The position numbers and the translations under genes are program-made. This document shows positions 38,070-47,017 of a stretch of DNA of 64,000 nucleotides, piece by piece. The notes below the pieces were generated by a model. It saw only the letters and a program-made list of their open reading frames with translations, ran no database searches and was not told the DNA's origin. How positions within the stretch are numbered: the first letter of the stretch is position 1; each line of letters begins with the position of its first letter. Location: positions 1 to 64,000 of the forward strand of contig CACWZZ010000006.1 of the NCBI GenBank assembly GCA_902765485.1, read 5' to 3'. The DNA comes from an uncultured Bacteroidales bacterium. GTDB taxonomy: Bacteria > Bacteroidota > Bacteroidia > Bacteroidales > Paludibacteraceae.

Positions 38070-39539
38070 GGGGTCAGTTGTTAGATCTATTCCTAATTTC
38101 TTAAATGTCTTCCAGTCCACTTCTTTCAGCATCACCGTCGAATGCGCTTGGCATCCTTTCAACAAAGGAAGTGTCGCCAATGCCTTGCGGCAGTTCTCGT
38201 CCTGCAGCGAGAGAACCGAGAGCGCTACCAAGACCTCGTCCGTGTGCAGACGCGGGTTTTGACCATGCAAATAACTGATTTTAGTTTGCTGGATCGGCTC
38301 AATGATCTTCTCCGGAATCAGTCGTACCGAATGGTCAATACCTGCTAATTCCTTCATTGCGTTGATCAACAATGCCGCCGAAGAGCCCAGCAGATCACCT
38401 GCTTCGGAAGTAATGATCTTACCGTTCGGCAACTCGATTGCCGCTGCGTGCGCAAAGGCTCCATCGTGCATCGCTCCGCTCAGCGCACGGCGCTCACGCG
38501 CTGCTACGGTCGTACGGCGGTATGCCGTCGTGATACCCACTTGCTGCTGCAAAAGCGCCAGTTTCTTGATCTCAGCGTCATTGCATTTGCCGTTTGCCAG
38601 ATGGCACAAAGCTTGGAAATAACGACGGATGATCTCCTGCTTGCATGCCTCACGCACCACCTCATCGTCGCTGATACAGAAGCCGACCATGTTCACTCCC
38701 ATCTCCGTGGGCGAATGATACGGACTCTTGCCATAGATCGAGGTGAAGAGCGCATCCAAGACCGGATAAATCTCAATATCGCGGTTGTAGTTGACCGCAG
38801 TCTTACCCGTTGCTTCCAAATGGAACGGGTCAATCATATTGACGTCCTGCAGATCCGCCGTAGCCGCTTCGTACGCTACATTCAGCGGGTGCTTCAACGG
38901 CAGATTCCACACGGGGAAGGTCTCAAACTTAGCATATCCTGCATCTTTGCCGCGGGTATGCTCATTGTAGAGTTGGCTCAAGCAAACCGCCATCTTGCCG
39001 CTACCGGGTCCAGGAGCCGTGACGACCACCAAAGGACGCGTAGTCTCGATGTAGTCATTTCTGCCGAAACCCTCTTCCGAGGCAATCAAGTCCACATTAT
39101 GCGGATAGCCCTCGATGATATAATGATAGTAAACGCGGATTCCTTTCCGCTCCAACCGCTGGCGGTATGCGTCCGCCGAACGCTGGCCGGAATAGTGAGT
39201 TATTACAACCGAAGACACCATAAATCCACGGTTAATAAACTCTTCGCGCAAACGCAGCACATCCTCATCATACGTAATACCCAGATCTTGGCGCACTTTG
39301 TTTCGCTCAATATCTTCCGCCGAAAGAACGATCAGGATCTCCAGCGAATCGCGCAGCTGGGTCAACATACGTAACTTGCTGTCGGGCATGAAGCCCGGCA
39401 ACACACGGCTCGCGTGCATATCATCGAAGAGCTTACCACCCAACTCCAAATACAGTTTGTTGTCAAACTGCGCGATGCGTTCACGGATGTGCTCCGACTG
39501 AATGCGGATATATTTATCGTTATCGAAAGCTGTTTGCAT
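38058..39539 (-). CDS. DUF1846 domain-containing protein
   Basis: 493 aa, cytoplasmic. The DUF1846 family is recognised by RVLPGFMPDSKLRMLTQL, SSVVITHYSGQRSADAYRQRLERKGI, ETTRPLVVVTAPGPGSGKMAVCLSQLY and GVNMVGFCISDDEVVREACKQEI. Length matches the family (about 490-500). The GPGSGK segment resembles a nucleotide-binding loop; the biochemical function is not established. It has a canonical promoter with a very short leader (39550-39580). Its 3' end carries one arm of the riboswitch P1 stem, and no canonical promoter was found between it and btuB. Confidence 0.92.
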   Translation of the reverse strand: MQTAFDNDKYIRIQSEHIRERIAQFDNKLYLELGGKLFDDMHASRVLPGFMPDSKLRMLTQLRDSLEILIVLSAEDIERNKVRQDLGITYDEDVLRLREEFINRGFMVSSVVITHYSGQRSADAYRQRLERKGIRVYYHYIIEGYPHNVDLIASEEGFGRNDYIETTRPLVVVTAPGPGSGKMAVCLSQLYNEHTRGKDAGYAKFETFPVWNLPLKHPLNVAYEAATADLQDVNMIDPFHLEATGKTAVNYNRDIEIYPVLDALFTSIYGKSPYHSPTEMGVNMVGFCISDDEVVREACKQEIIRRYFQALCHLANGKCNDAEIKKLALLQQQVGITTAYRRTTVAARERRALSGAMHDGAFAHAAAIELPNGKIITSEAGDLLGSSAALLINAMKELAGIDHSVRLIPEKIIEPIQQTKISYLHGQNPRLHTDEVLVALSVLSLQDENCRKALATLPLLKGCQAHSTVMLKEVDWKTFKKLGIDLTTDPAKK

Positions 39540-39549
39540 AAATCGGGTA

Positions 39550-39580
39550 CAAAATTACTACATTTTTTGCATATGTGCAA
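39550..39580 (-). promoter_or_regulatory. DUF1846 gene promoter (very short leader)
   Basis: On the minus strand TTG (39580-39578), 20 bases, TAATTTTG (39557-39550). The -7 box ends 11 bases before the ATG, so the message is predicted to be nearly leaderless. It interlocks with the divergent promoter 39567-39597. Confidence 0.78.
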
Positions 39581-39597
39581 ATTTTTTTGTATTTTTG
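39567..39597 (+). promoter_or_regulatory. Pseudouridine synthase gene promoter
   Basis: TTG (39567-39569), 20 bases, TATTTTTG (39590-39597). Its -33 box and that of the divergent gene lie in one near-palindrome, TTGCATATGTGCAA (39567-39580). The leader is about 15 bases. Confidence 0.78.
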
Positions 39598-39617
39598 CAG
39601 ACGATTTTATAAGACAT

Positions 39618-40913
39618 ATGTACTCGCCGTTTGCACTCCCGCCCCATCCTGCTGCGCAAAAAGCCGCGGAGGATATAATAAATAAGGTTCATGCGTATAT
39701 GCGCGCGAACCCGCATAGCGAGTTACATCAATGCGGCAAGATGTTCGGTGTGCTGGTTGTGGAGCCGTCAGCTGTTATTCCATATTTGGCAGCTTTCTCT
39801 GCTCAGTTGGACGGGTCGTATTACCATGAGGGCTTCGTGCCGCCGGTCTATGAGGCTTCATCGCTTCCCGTCGGAACATCCCGTGAGGAGTCGCAGCGGC
39901 TGCAACGATTGCTCTTTGCAAACTATAATTTCCTTAATATCCGCGGAGAGCAGAAGAATTTACTGGACATCTTTCAGAACGAGAAACGGATTGTTCCTGC
40001 CGAAGAATGGTTCTCCAAAGCAAGCACTCCACCCTCTAAATTTTCCCTTCCTCCTGCTGGAGCCGGTGAATGTTGCGCACCCAAGTTGTTGCAGTATGCT
40101 TTTGCGCATGGTCTGAAACCGGTTGCTTTGGCTGAGTTCTGGGTTGGAGCGCCGCCGAGGAATGAACTGAGACGCGAAGGCGTTTTCTATGCTCCTTGTT
40201 CCGGCAAGTGTGTGCCCATTTTACGCCACATGCTGCATGGTTTAGAGATGGAGGAACCGCAGAGGATAGCGGCGGAGAACTTATGCCGTCAGATCGAGGT
40301 GCTCTATGAGGATTCGTATCTGATGGTGGTGAATAAACCTGCCGGGTTGCTCTCTGTTCCGGGGAAAGAGGGTCAACTCTCGCTTGCGGAATACCTATTA
40401 TCTCATGGCAACTATGCTTTTCTTCGTCCGGCGCATCGCTTGGATCAAGACACAAGCGGTATTCTTGTTCTCGCCAAATCGCCGGATATATATACTGCGC
40501 TGCAATCGTATTTCCAGCGACGGGATATATTGAAGCGGTATGAAGCGGTCGTGCTGAGTGAGGCACCTCTTCAGTCCGAGGGATTCATCGATTTGCCTCT
40601 GCTCCCTAATCCGTTTGACCGTCCTCGTCAGATGGTGGACCGCGCGCATGGCAAGCCGTCTATCACCCGCTATTCCGTTCGAGAGATATATGCGGACGGG
40701 CGGATATTTGTTGACTTCTTTCCGCTAACCGGTCGGACACACCAGCTGCGGGTACATGCGGCACATCCGGAGGGGTTGAATGCTCCGATCATAGGCGACC
40801 GGCTCTATGGCGGTGCTCCGGCGGAACGGCTGATGCTGCATGCCGCGGAGATACGGTTCCTTCATCCGGCGACAAAAGAAGAGATGCATTTCTGCATCCC
40901 TTCCGTCTTTTAA
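39618..40913 (+). CDS. RluA-family RNA pseudouridine synthase with N-terminal extension
   Basis: 431 aa from MYSPFALPPHPAAQK; the open frame extends upstream but lies over the promoter. Residues about 1-210 are an N-terminal domain without a recognised motif, as in the larger RluA-type proteins of this phylum. The catalytic domain (about 225-431) has YEDSYLMVVNKPAGLLSVPG and the catalytic-Asp motif RPAHRLDQDTSGILVLAKS, then FPLTGRTHQLRVHAAH. It isomerises uridines in 23S rRNA or tRNA; the target site cannot be told. It ends tail to tail with the BY-kinase gene (four-base overlap). Confidence 0.92.
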   Translation: MYSPFALPPHPAAQKAAEDIINKVHAYMRANPHSELHQCGKMFGVLVVEPSAVIPYLAAFSAQLDGSYYHEGFVPPVYEASSLPVGTSREESQRLQRLLFANYNFLNIRGEQKNLLDIFQNEKRIVPAEEWFSKASTPPSKFSLPPAGAGECCAPKLLQYAFAHGLKPVALAEFWVGAPPRNELRREGVFYAPCSGKCVPILRHMLHGLEMEEPQRIAAENLCRQIEVLYEDSYLMVVNKPAGLLSVPGKEGQLSLAEYLLSHGNYAFLRPAHRLDQDTSGILVLAKSPDIYTALQSYFQRRDILKRYEAVVLSEAPLQSEGFIDLPLLPNPFDRPRQMVDRAHGKPSITRYSVREIYADGRIFVDFFPLTGRTHQLRVHAAHPEGLNAPIIGDRLYGGAPAERLMLHAAEIRFLHPATKEEMHFCIPSVF

Positions 40914-43540
40914 TCTTTACTTTCTCCTTCGGATTTCGACTCTTCGTCGTCTTCGTCGTGGTGGTAATAATAATACGACCTGTACGCCTTATCGTCCTTG
41001 ACGAGCGCGCCGTAGATCTTACCATACAGCCTGCCGTAGCGTTTGGATTTGCTGTTGTTGCCGCCGTAGCCATATCCATAGCCTCCGTAACCGCCATAGC
41101 CGAAGTGGCCATATCCGTATCCGCCGTATCCGCCGTAGCCGTAGCCATAGCCGGATCCGTACGAGTGGCGTCCTTCGGTCGGGATATCAGACAATACCAA
41201 CTGGATCTTCTCCGGATTTTCCACCACTTCCTGCATCTGCTCCAAGGTCTGTTTGCAGAACGATTTATTGGTCTGCATACAGCGGATCACATAGAGGCAC
41301 ATATCGCTTTGCTCGATAATTGCATAGGCATCCGGAACCAAACCAATAGGCGAGGTATCAATGATGATAAAATCATAATTCTCCCGGGCACGTTTGATCG
41401 TATCAGCCAGTTTGTCCGAATGAACCAACTCTCCCGGGTTTGGAGGGATCGTACCGGCATGAATAAAATCAAAGCCGAATGGTGTGTCGCGCGTATAGAC
41501 ATCTTCTTCCTCACAGTCGCCGATCAGGTAGTTGGAAACTCCCACTCCGTTCTCCAAACCCAATTTGGTATGGATGTTCGGTTTACGCAAGTCCATGTCC
41601 ACCAGCAGCACTTTCTTTCCCGCCATGGCATATAGAGCGGCCAAGTTGGTAGCCAGGAAGGTCTTACCATCGCCGGACTCCGTCGAAGTGATACAGATCA
41701 CCATCTTATCCTTACGGCGAAGCACAAACTCGATGCGCGTACGGATGGCTCGTAGCATCTCCGCATAACTGGATCGGGGCGAAGCGCGAACCAGCGTCGG
41801 GTTTTGGTTCTTGGCATGGCGCAAAGTACCGATCAAGCGGAACATTTTCATCTTCACCACATCCTTCGGCGAACGGATTTTATTATTCAGCAATTCGCTC
41901 AGAATAATGAGTACCAACGGAATCAAGAAACCGATGATGAGATACGTGGAAGTCGTCTTCGATTTGGCTTTGGCATTCATAATCGCCGTCGTACGCGCCT
42001 TGTCCATAATGGAGTTATCCGGAGTGTTGGACGCTTTCTGGATTTCCGCCTCTGCGCGTTTTTGCAGGAAGAAAGTGTAGTAATTATCGTCGATGCGGTA
42101 GTTTCGCTCGATGGCAACCATCTGCAACTCTTTCTGCGGCAGCGTGCGCAGCATAGCTTCTGCCTCGCTCGTACGTCGCTGCAGGTCTTCTTTCTCTATC
42201 GCCATCGCTGCTCGCATCGAGTTGACCAACTCTTCGATGGAGGCTTTTACGTTCTCCATGTCCTTGGTATATTTGGCGTAATAGACGTTTTTCTCTGTCA
42301 ACTCGCCACGCTGTATCCGCAGGTCGTTCAACTGCTTTACGAGGCTCACCAGACTGGCATCGGTTACTCCCATCGTGGAGGGCATAATTACAGCGTCGTT
42401 CTCGATATTTGTATGGATGTAATTAATCAGGTAGTCAAAATACGTCTCGCGCAGACGAATCTCCATCTTCTGCTGGTCATACGTATTCAAATAGCCCATG
42501 ATCTGACCGGCATAGGAGTTGACGTCAATGATTTTGTTCTCCTGGCGGAAATCGGTCATGGCTCCTTCGCTCACTCGCAGAGACGATTGCAGGTTCTCCA
42601 ACTGCTCGTTGATAAACCGGATGGAGTTCTCCGCCACTTCGTTCTTTTGCTCCAAGTTCTGCAACAAGTATATCTTCGCCAACTCATCGATGAACTCGCA
42701 GTCGCGTTGCGGCGTCTCGCTCACCAGAGAGAGAGCCAAAACGGTTGATCCCTCTGTCACGAACGACAGTTTCAGTCTGCTCATGAACTCATCTACCAGC
42801 GATTCATGTGAACGGAAACGGAAATATATCTTACCGCTATTCACCATCAACTCTGTCGGCCAGACGGTGATATCAAACAGCGGACATGAGACCGGTTCGC
42901 CATAGCGTGCTTTCAAATCCAGCGGAGTATCCTCATTCGTTGAAGCAATGCGTATGGTTCCGTCGCCCTCAAAGTTCACTTGGTACAACACTCCGTACGC
43001 CCGGGGATCCAAGCGAGTCGATTCCACCAAAATAGGTGTCTGGCGGTAGAGTTGGCGCGTTTTGAACCGACCTTGGGTGATATACTCTACGTTCAAGAAC
43101 GGCAGTGAATCCACCACTCGGCTCATCAAGTCGTACGAACCCAACATGATCATTTGGTTGTTCACATTCTTGTAGCCTGCGTCCACGCCGAAACCGCTCA
43201 TCAGGGCAGAAGCCGAACCGCCGTACGTACCGCTCTCCTTGATGACGATCGTGCCTTGGGAGTAATAGGTCGGAATCCAGCGTCTATTCTTCAGCATGGC
43301 AAGTCCCATCGCAATCACCAGCGCAATCACAAAGAGATACCAGTAGTGCAGGAACGTGAACAGCCACTCCAAGGGATTGAAGTTCATCGATCCCTCATCG
43401 TCATCGCCGTTTTGCTGTTGCTGCTGCGGGTCGGTTTGATAGTATTGCTGATTGCCGCCCGGCATGTAATAATTGTTGCCTCCCGGTGCGTAATACGGGT
43501 TATTACCACCCGGAGCGTAATATGGATTATTTGTGCTCAT
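40910..43540 (-). CDS. Polysaccharide-export tyrosine autokinase (BY-kinase, Wzc-like)
   Basis: 876 aa. Cytoplasmic N-terminus with NPYYAPGG repeats (residues 5-40), first membrane helix about 65-85, periplasmic Wzz-type domain with coiled coils, second helix about 545-565 (STYLIIGFLIPLVLIILSEL). The kinase domain has Walker A TSTESGDGKTFLATN (about 640), Walker A' VLLVDMDLRKPN and Walker B YDFIIIDTSPIG. The tail (from about 795) is Gly-Tyr rich (GYGYGGYGGYGYG) and ends SYYYYHHDEDDEE, giving about 19 tyrosines for autophosphorylation. It controls polymer length and export with the two Wza-like proteins encoded upstream in the operon. Confidence 0.94.
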   Translation of the reverse strand: MSTNNPYYAPGGNNPYYAPGGNNYYMPGGNQQYYQTDPQQQQQNGDDDEGSMNFNPLEWLFTFLHYWYLFVIALVIAMGLAMLKNRRWIPTYYSQGTIVIKESGTYGGSASALMSGFGVDAGYKNVNNQMIMLGSYDLMSRVVDSLPFLNVEYITQGRFKTRQLYRQTPILVESTRLDPRAYGVLYQVNFEGDGTIRIASTNEDTPLDLKARYGEPVSCPLFDITVWPTELMVNSGKIYFRFRSHESLVDEFMSRLKLSFVTEGSTVLALSLVSETPQRDCEFIDELAKIYLLQNLEQKNEVAENSIRFINEQLENLQSSLRVSEGAMTDFRQENKIIDVNSYAGQIMGYLNTYDQQKMEIRLRETYFDYLINYIHTNIENDAVIMPSTMGVTDASLVSLVKQLNDLRIQRGELTEKNVYYAKYTKDMENVKASIEELVNSMRAAMAIEKEDLQRRTSEAEAMLRTLPQKELQMVAIERNYRIDDNYYTFFLQKRAEAEIQKASNTPDNSIMDKARTTAIMNAKAKSKTTSTYLIIGFLIPLVLIILSELLNNKIRSPKDVVKMKMFRLIGTLRHAKNQNPTLVRASPRSSYAEMLRAIRTRIEFVLRRKDKMVICITSTESGDGKTFLATNLAALYAMAGKKVLLVDMDLRKPNIHTKLGLENGVGVSNYLIGDCEEEDVYTRDTPFGFDFIHAGTIPPNPGELVHSDKLADTIKRARENYDFIIIDTSPIGLVPDAYAIIEQSDMCLYVIRCMQTNKSFCKQTLEQMQEVVENPEKIQLVLSDIPTEGRHSYGSGYGYGYGGYGGYGYGHFGYGGYGGYGYGYGGNNSKSKRYGRLYGKIYGALVKDDKAYRSYYYYHHDEDDEESKSEGESKD

Positions 43541-43545
43541 AGTCT

Positions 43546-44316
43546 TTATTTATACAGGTTTGCCACATAGTTCAACACAGTGGTCAGCAGAGCTACGCTG
43601 CTGGTGATCAGTCCCAAGAAGCCGGTGTAAGTCGGTACTTTGTAGAAACTGTCCTTTGTGCGCGCCACATAAATGACGTCGTTCGGATAGACGTAGTAGT
43701 ATTTCGAGTCGATGATACTATTCGTACGCATATCGAACTCCAGCACTTCGGGTTCCTGACCTCCATCGCGCGGACGGATGATACGTATATGCCGTCTGTC
43801 GCCGCTATTCATCACATCTCCCGTCATAGCGAGGGCTTGGAAGATATTCAGTTTCTCCTTATATATATAATACCTGCCGGCACGTGCGTCGCCGACTACC
43901 GAGAAATACTTGTTGTACAGCGCTAATTTCACATCTGCATCGGGTATGATTTCCTTGAATGCCGCGCGTAGCGTGTCTTGCGCCTCTACTTCGGTCAGAC
44001 CTGCTATTTTGAGCGGCTCCAAGAATGGCAGATCTACCGTTCCGTCCGAATAGACACGGTATGAATTGGCATATTGCGAACCAACGGATGTGTTGTTGGC
44101 GCCCAACATCTTGCTCATCGTCTCGTCCAGCGTGATCAGACGGTAAATGATCTCGTCGTTCACACGGATACGATATGGTTCATAAGGCACGCTGTCATAA
44201 ACCGGCAGTTTGTTTGCCTTTGTCGGTTCCTGCAAGTAACCGATTGCTTTGTGGCTGTAACAACTGGACATCAGTACAGCCGTGAGTGCCAATGCTATGA
44301 AATAGATCTTTCTCAT
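43546..44316 (-). CDS. Wza-like polysaccharide export lipoprotein
   Basis: 256 aa. Lipoprotein signal MRKIYFIALALTAVLMSSC (Cys19). Poly_export domain (YRIRVNDEIIYRLITLDETM, SDGTVDLPFLEPLKIAGLT) followed by an SLBB-type beta-grasp (KYFSVVGDARAGRYYIYKEKLNIFQALAMTG). A C-terminal hydrophobic stretch (VPTYTGFLGLITSSVALLTTVLNYV) may be the membrane-spanning helix of the pore. Paired with a second paralogue encoded just upstream (ATGA overlap). Forms or contributes to the outer-membrane polysaccharide channel. Confidence 0.92.
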   Translation of the reverse strand: MRKIYFIALALTAVLMSSCYSHKAIGYLQEPTKANKLPVYDSVPYEPYRIRVNDEIIYRLITLDETMSKMLGANNTSVGSQYANSYRVYSDGTVDLPFLEPLKIAGLTEVEAQDTLRAAFKEIIPDADVKLALYNKYFSVVGDARAGRYYIYKEKLNIFQALAMTGDVMNSGDRRHIRIIRPRDGGQEPEVLEFDMRTNSIIDSKYYYVYPNDVIYVARTKDSFYKVPTYTGFLGLITSSVALLTTVLNYVANLYK

Positions 44317-45194
44317 TGGGCACCTCCTTTCGCCGGCATTGCCTTGTTGCTGCCGCTGCCATAATATTTCTTCACGTGGTTGATTCCGGTCTGTACGATC
44401 GAGTAAACGAACACACCGAAGGAGAGTGTTGCGGCGGTCACACCCACAACTGTTGCCGCCGAGTTGATACCAAAACTGTATCCCGGGATCTTACGGATAT
44501 AAATGATGTCGTTCGGCTCGATATAGTAGTACTCCGAATTGACCAAGTCTTTCGAGCGCGCGTCAAAGGTCTTAATGGTAGTCACGCCGTTTTTCTCGCG
44601 TACCAGCTTGATCTCTTTGCGGCTGTTGAACTCTCCTAAGTCACCTGCCATGGCGAGCGCTTCAAAGATGGTCATTTTCTCTTTGTTGATCATGTATCGT
44701 CCGCTTTGTGCGCCTATGACGGAAAACGAGCGGTTGACGATATTCACCTCCACAGAAACTGTGCTGTAGCCTGGCACCTCTTTGAGCAAGGTACTCAACT
44801 CTTCCTCCAGTCGGACTTTCACTTGACGGGTCGTCATTCCGCGGACATAGACCTTACCGATGGTGGGGAAATCAATATATCCCTCATCGTCAATCAGATA
44901 CGTATATAAATCGTACGATCCGTATGTCGTCCCATTACTCATCTGTTGGCGCATCGACGAACCGTTTCCTCCACCGGAATTATACATCTGCATCACTTTC
45001 TCGTCAAGCGAATAGACATATACATACAGTCGGTCGCCGATTCGCAGTTCGTAATCCTCAAAACTCAAGGTATCCGCGTAATGGGGGATGTATTTGTCCG
45101 GCTCCTGCATATAGTTCACTTTGCGCGCCGTGACACACGATGAGAGTGCAAGGCAAACTATAGCAGCAATTAGTATATTTTTTATCTTTATCAT
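44313..45194 (-). CDS. Wza-like polysaccharide export lipoprotein (paralogue)
   Basis: 293 aa. Lipoprotein signal MIKIKNILIAAIVCLALSSC (Cys20). Poly_export domain (YELRIGDRLYVYVYSLDEKVM, DEGYIDFPTIGKVYVRGMT) and an SLBB domain (RSFSVIGAQSGRYMINKEKMTIFEALAMAGDLGEF). A C-terminal hydrophobic segment (GINSAATVVGVTAATLSFGVFVYSIV) is present. It resembles the gene behind it; two copies may form a mixed channel or serve different polymers. It follows the WlbA-like gene by 27 bases. Confidence 0.92.
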   Translation of the reverse strand: MIKIKNILIAAIVCLALSSCVTARKVNYMQEPDKYIPHYADTLSFEDYELRIGDRLYVYVYSLDEKVMQMYNSGGGNGSSMRQQMSNGTTYGSYDLYTYLIDDEGYIDFPTIGKVYVRGMTTRQVKVRLEEELSTLLKEVPGYSTVSVEVNIVNRSFSVIGAQSGRYMINKEKMTIFEALAMAGDLGEFNSRKEIKLVREKNGVTTIKTFDARSKDLVNSEYYYIEPNDIIYIRKIPGYSFGINSAATVVGVTAATLSFGVFVYSIVQTGINHVKKYYGSGSNKAMPAKGGAQ

Positions 45195-45221
45195 TCAATA
45201 AATGATTAAATGGTAAATGAC

Positions 45222-46208
45222 TTATCTCTTCTCATCCCATCCGAACGGGTGTTTGGCGAGTGGCAGTTTGGCTAACGGATGGTAGTCGCCTACCAAGCCG
45301 ATCGGTTCGGCATGACGGATTTCCGCTACGGTCTCGATACAGGGTCTCGCTTCGCTGATACGGAAACCGTTTCCCGCTAAGATCTGTTTGTAGCTCTCCG
45401 TGTGCAGTTCTGTGAATCCTTGGCTGAACTCAAACTCTTCTCCGTCGATACTCAAGGTACGGTATGTCCGTTTCTCGCCCTGTACGGCGTTAGCCGGCAG
45501 ACACTCTGCGTTGATGCTGAGGAAATAACGCACGCGCGCTTTCTCCAGCTCCAAGTATCCTGCCACGCGGTCAAAACTCATCACATGCACGATATTCTTC
45601 TTCACAGGTCCGAACACCCATTGCAGCATATCGTAGAAATGCACGCCGATGTTGGTTGCAATACCGCCGCTCTTGTGTACATCGCCTTTCCAAGAGGAGT
45701 AATACCATTTGCCGCGAGAAGTGATATAAGTCAGATCCACGTCGTAGATCTTGTCTTTCGGTCCCTGCTCCACTCTCTCTTTGAGTGCACGGATCTTGTC
45801 GTGCAGACGGAGTTGCAGGATTGTATAAGCCTTATGACCTGTTTCTTCCTCCAGCTGAACCAAGTTGTCAATGTTGTACGGATTCAGGACCAGCGGTTTC
45901 TCGCAGATCACATCGCATCCCAGTCGCAGTCCATAACGGATGAAAGCATCGTGGGTGTAGTTCGGCGTGCAGATAGAAATCCAGTTCAAAGGATTATCCG
46001 TACGCATCTGCTTGGAGCAGAAACGGTCGAACTGTTCATTCTCGGTAAAGAACGAACAATCCGGGAACGAACTGTCCAAGCGTCCCACAGAATCAAACTT
46101 ATCGTACGCCACCAACAGGTTGTTGCCTGTGTCCGCAATCGCTTTGATGTGTCGCGGCGCTATATATCCTGCCGCTCCGATTAATGCAAAATTCAATTTC
46201 TTATCCAT
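45222..46208 (-). CDS. WlbA/WbpB-like NAD-dependent sugar dehydrogenase (Gfo/Idh/MocA)
   Basis: 328 aa. Rossmann start FALIGAAGYIAPRHIKAIADTGNNLLVAYDKFDSVGRLDS is the WlbA/WbpB signature; ICTPNYTHDAFIRYGLRLGCDVICEKPLVLNP carries the Gfo/Idh EKP motif and GGIATNIGVHFYDMLQWVFG the catalytic His region. Homologues oxidise UDP-GlcNAc-uronate at C3 toward diacetamido-mannuronic acid-type sugars. The usual aminotransferase and acetyltransferase partners are not next to it. It overlaps the deacetylase-like gene by 16 bases. Confidence 0.9.
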   Translation of the reverse strand: MDKKLNFALIGAAGYIAPRHIKAIADTGNNLLVAYDKFDSVGRLDSSFPDCSFFTENEQFDRFCSKQMRTDNPLNWISICTPNYTHDAFIRYGLRLGCDVICEKPLVLNPYNIDNLVQLEEETGHKAYTILQLRLHDKIRALKERVEQGPKDKIYDVDLTYITSRGKWYYSSWKGDVHKSGGIATNIGVHFYDMLQWVFGPVKKNIVHVMSFDRVAGYLELEKARVRYFLSINAECLPANAVQGEKRTYRTLSIDGEEFEFSQGFTELHTESYKQILAGNGFRISEARPCIETVAEIRHAEPIGLVGDYHPLAKLPLAKHPFGWDEKR

Positions 46209-47017
46209 ATCTTTTTAATACAATTCTTCATGTTTTGTAGGATCAGCTCCCGATACCATTCGAAGCGTCTGTTCGTCCACCGCTGCGGATGGCTTGTGAT
46301 CATCACATGCAGCGGCATTTTTCCTGCTTCTACCGCCTTAATCAGTTGCTGCGTCGTGTGCCAAGTCAGTCCTTGCGCACTCCATTGGTCCTGATACGCA
46401 GGTATCTTGTCGCGCACACTCACTTTGTAGCCGTCCCAACAGCGGCCTGTGTCCGTCAGATAGAACACATCGCTGAAATCCGTGTCCATATAAGGTTCGC
46501 CGATGATTCCCAACTTACGGTAGTCATAACGTTTCCACAAGTCTTTGCCATCCCATTTGCTGGTCGGAGCGCCGTGCATACAGATAGTCTCGACTGCATA
46601 AAAACGCCTGAAATACTCCAGCCATGTCTCAAAATGCGTATATGCTTTCTCCACGTCGCCGTGGCAGAGACTCATATCTTCGTAATGGTATCCGATCTCG
46701 TGTCCCAGTTTGGCGATAGCTCGAATGGCGTCCGGCAAGGACAATTGGTTTTTGTGGCTTCCGGCTTGAATGCCTTGTTGGTCATAACAGCCGCTCTCCG
46801 GCGTCCGGAAATAATAGGTCGCACGTGCGCCGATGGAGTGTTCGATCTGCGCGGTCCGCAAGCTGTTCGACGGCTTGGCATCCACGTCATGACGCAGGAT
46901 TACAAATCTCTCCGGTCTCCGTCCTTTGCAATACTCCGCATAGGAGATCAACTCGTACCCCGCTTTCTGCAAACTTTCTAATAGCTCCCTATATATGTCC
47001 AAACTAAAATCTTTCAT
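46193..47017 (-). CDS. Polysaccharide deacetylase-like protein
   Basis: 274 aa from [14 protein letters not shown]; the start is fixed by a one-base TAATG overlap with the fcl stop (the open frame continues upstream inside fcl). NodB-like fold: FVILRHDVDAKPSNSL has the metal-binding HDVD, LGHEIGYHYED the second histidines, and LHVMITSHPQRW the late His motif. Probably deacetylates a sugar or lipid-linked intermediate of the surface polymer; the substrate is unknown. No signal peptide, so it acts in the cytoplasm. Confidence 0.85.
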   Translation of the reverse strand: MKDFSLDIYRELLESLQKAGYELISYAEYCKGRRPERFVILRHDVDAKPSNSLRTAQIEHSIGARATYYFRTPESGCYDQQGIQAGSHKNQLSLPDAIRAIAKLGHEIGYHYEDMSLCHGDVEKAYTHFETWLEYFRRFYAVETICMHGAPTSKWDGKDLWKRYDYRKLGIIGEPYMDTDFSDVFYLTDTGRCWDGYKVSVRDKIPAYQDQWSAQGLTWHTTQQLIKAVEAGKMPLHVMITSHPQRWTNRRFEWYRELILQNMKNCIKKIWIRN

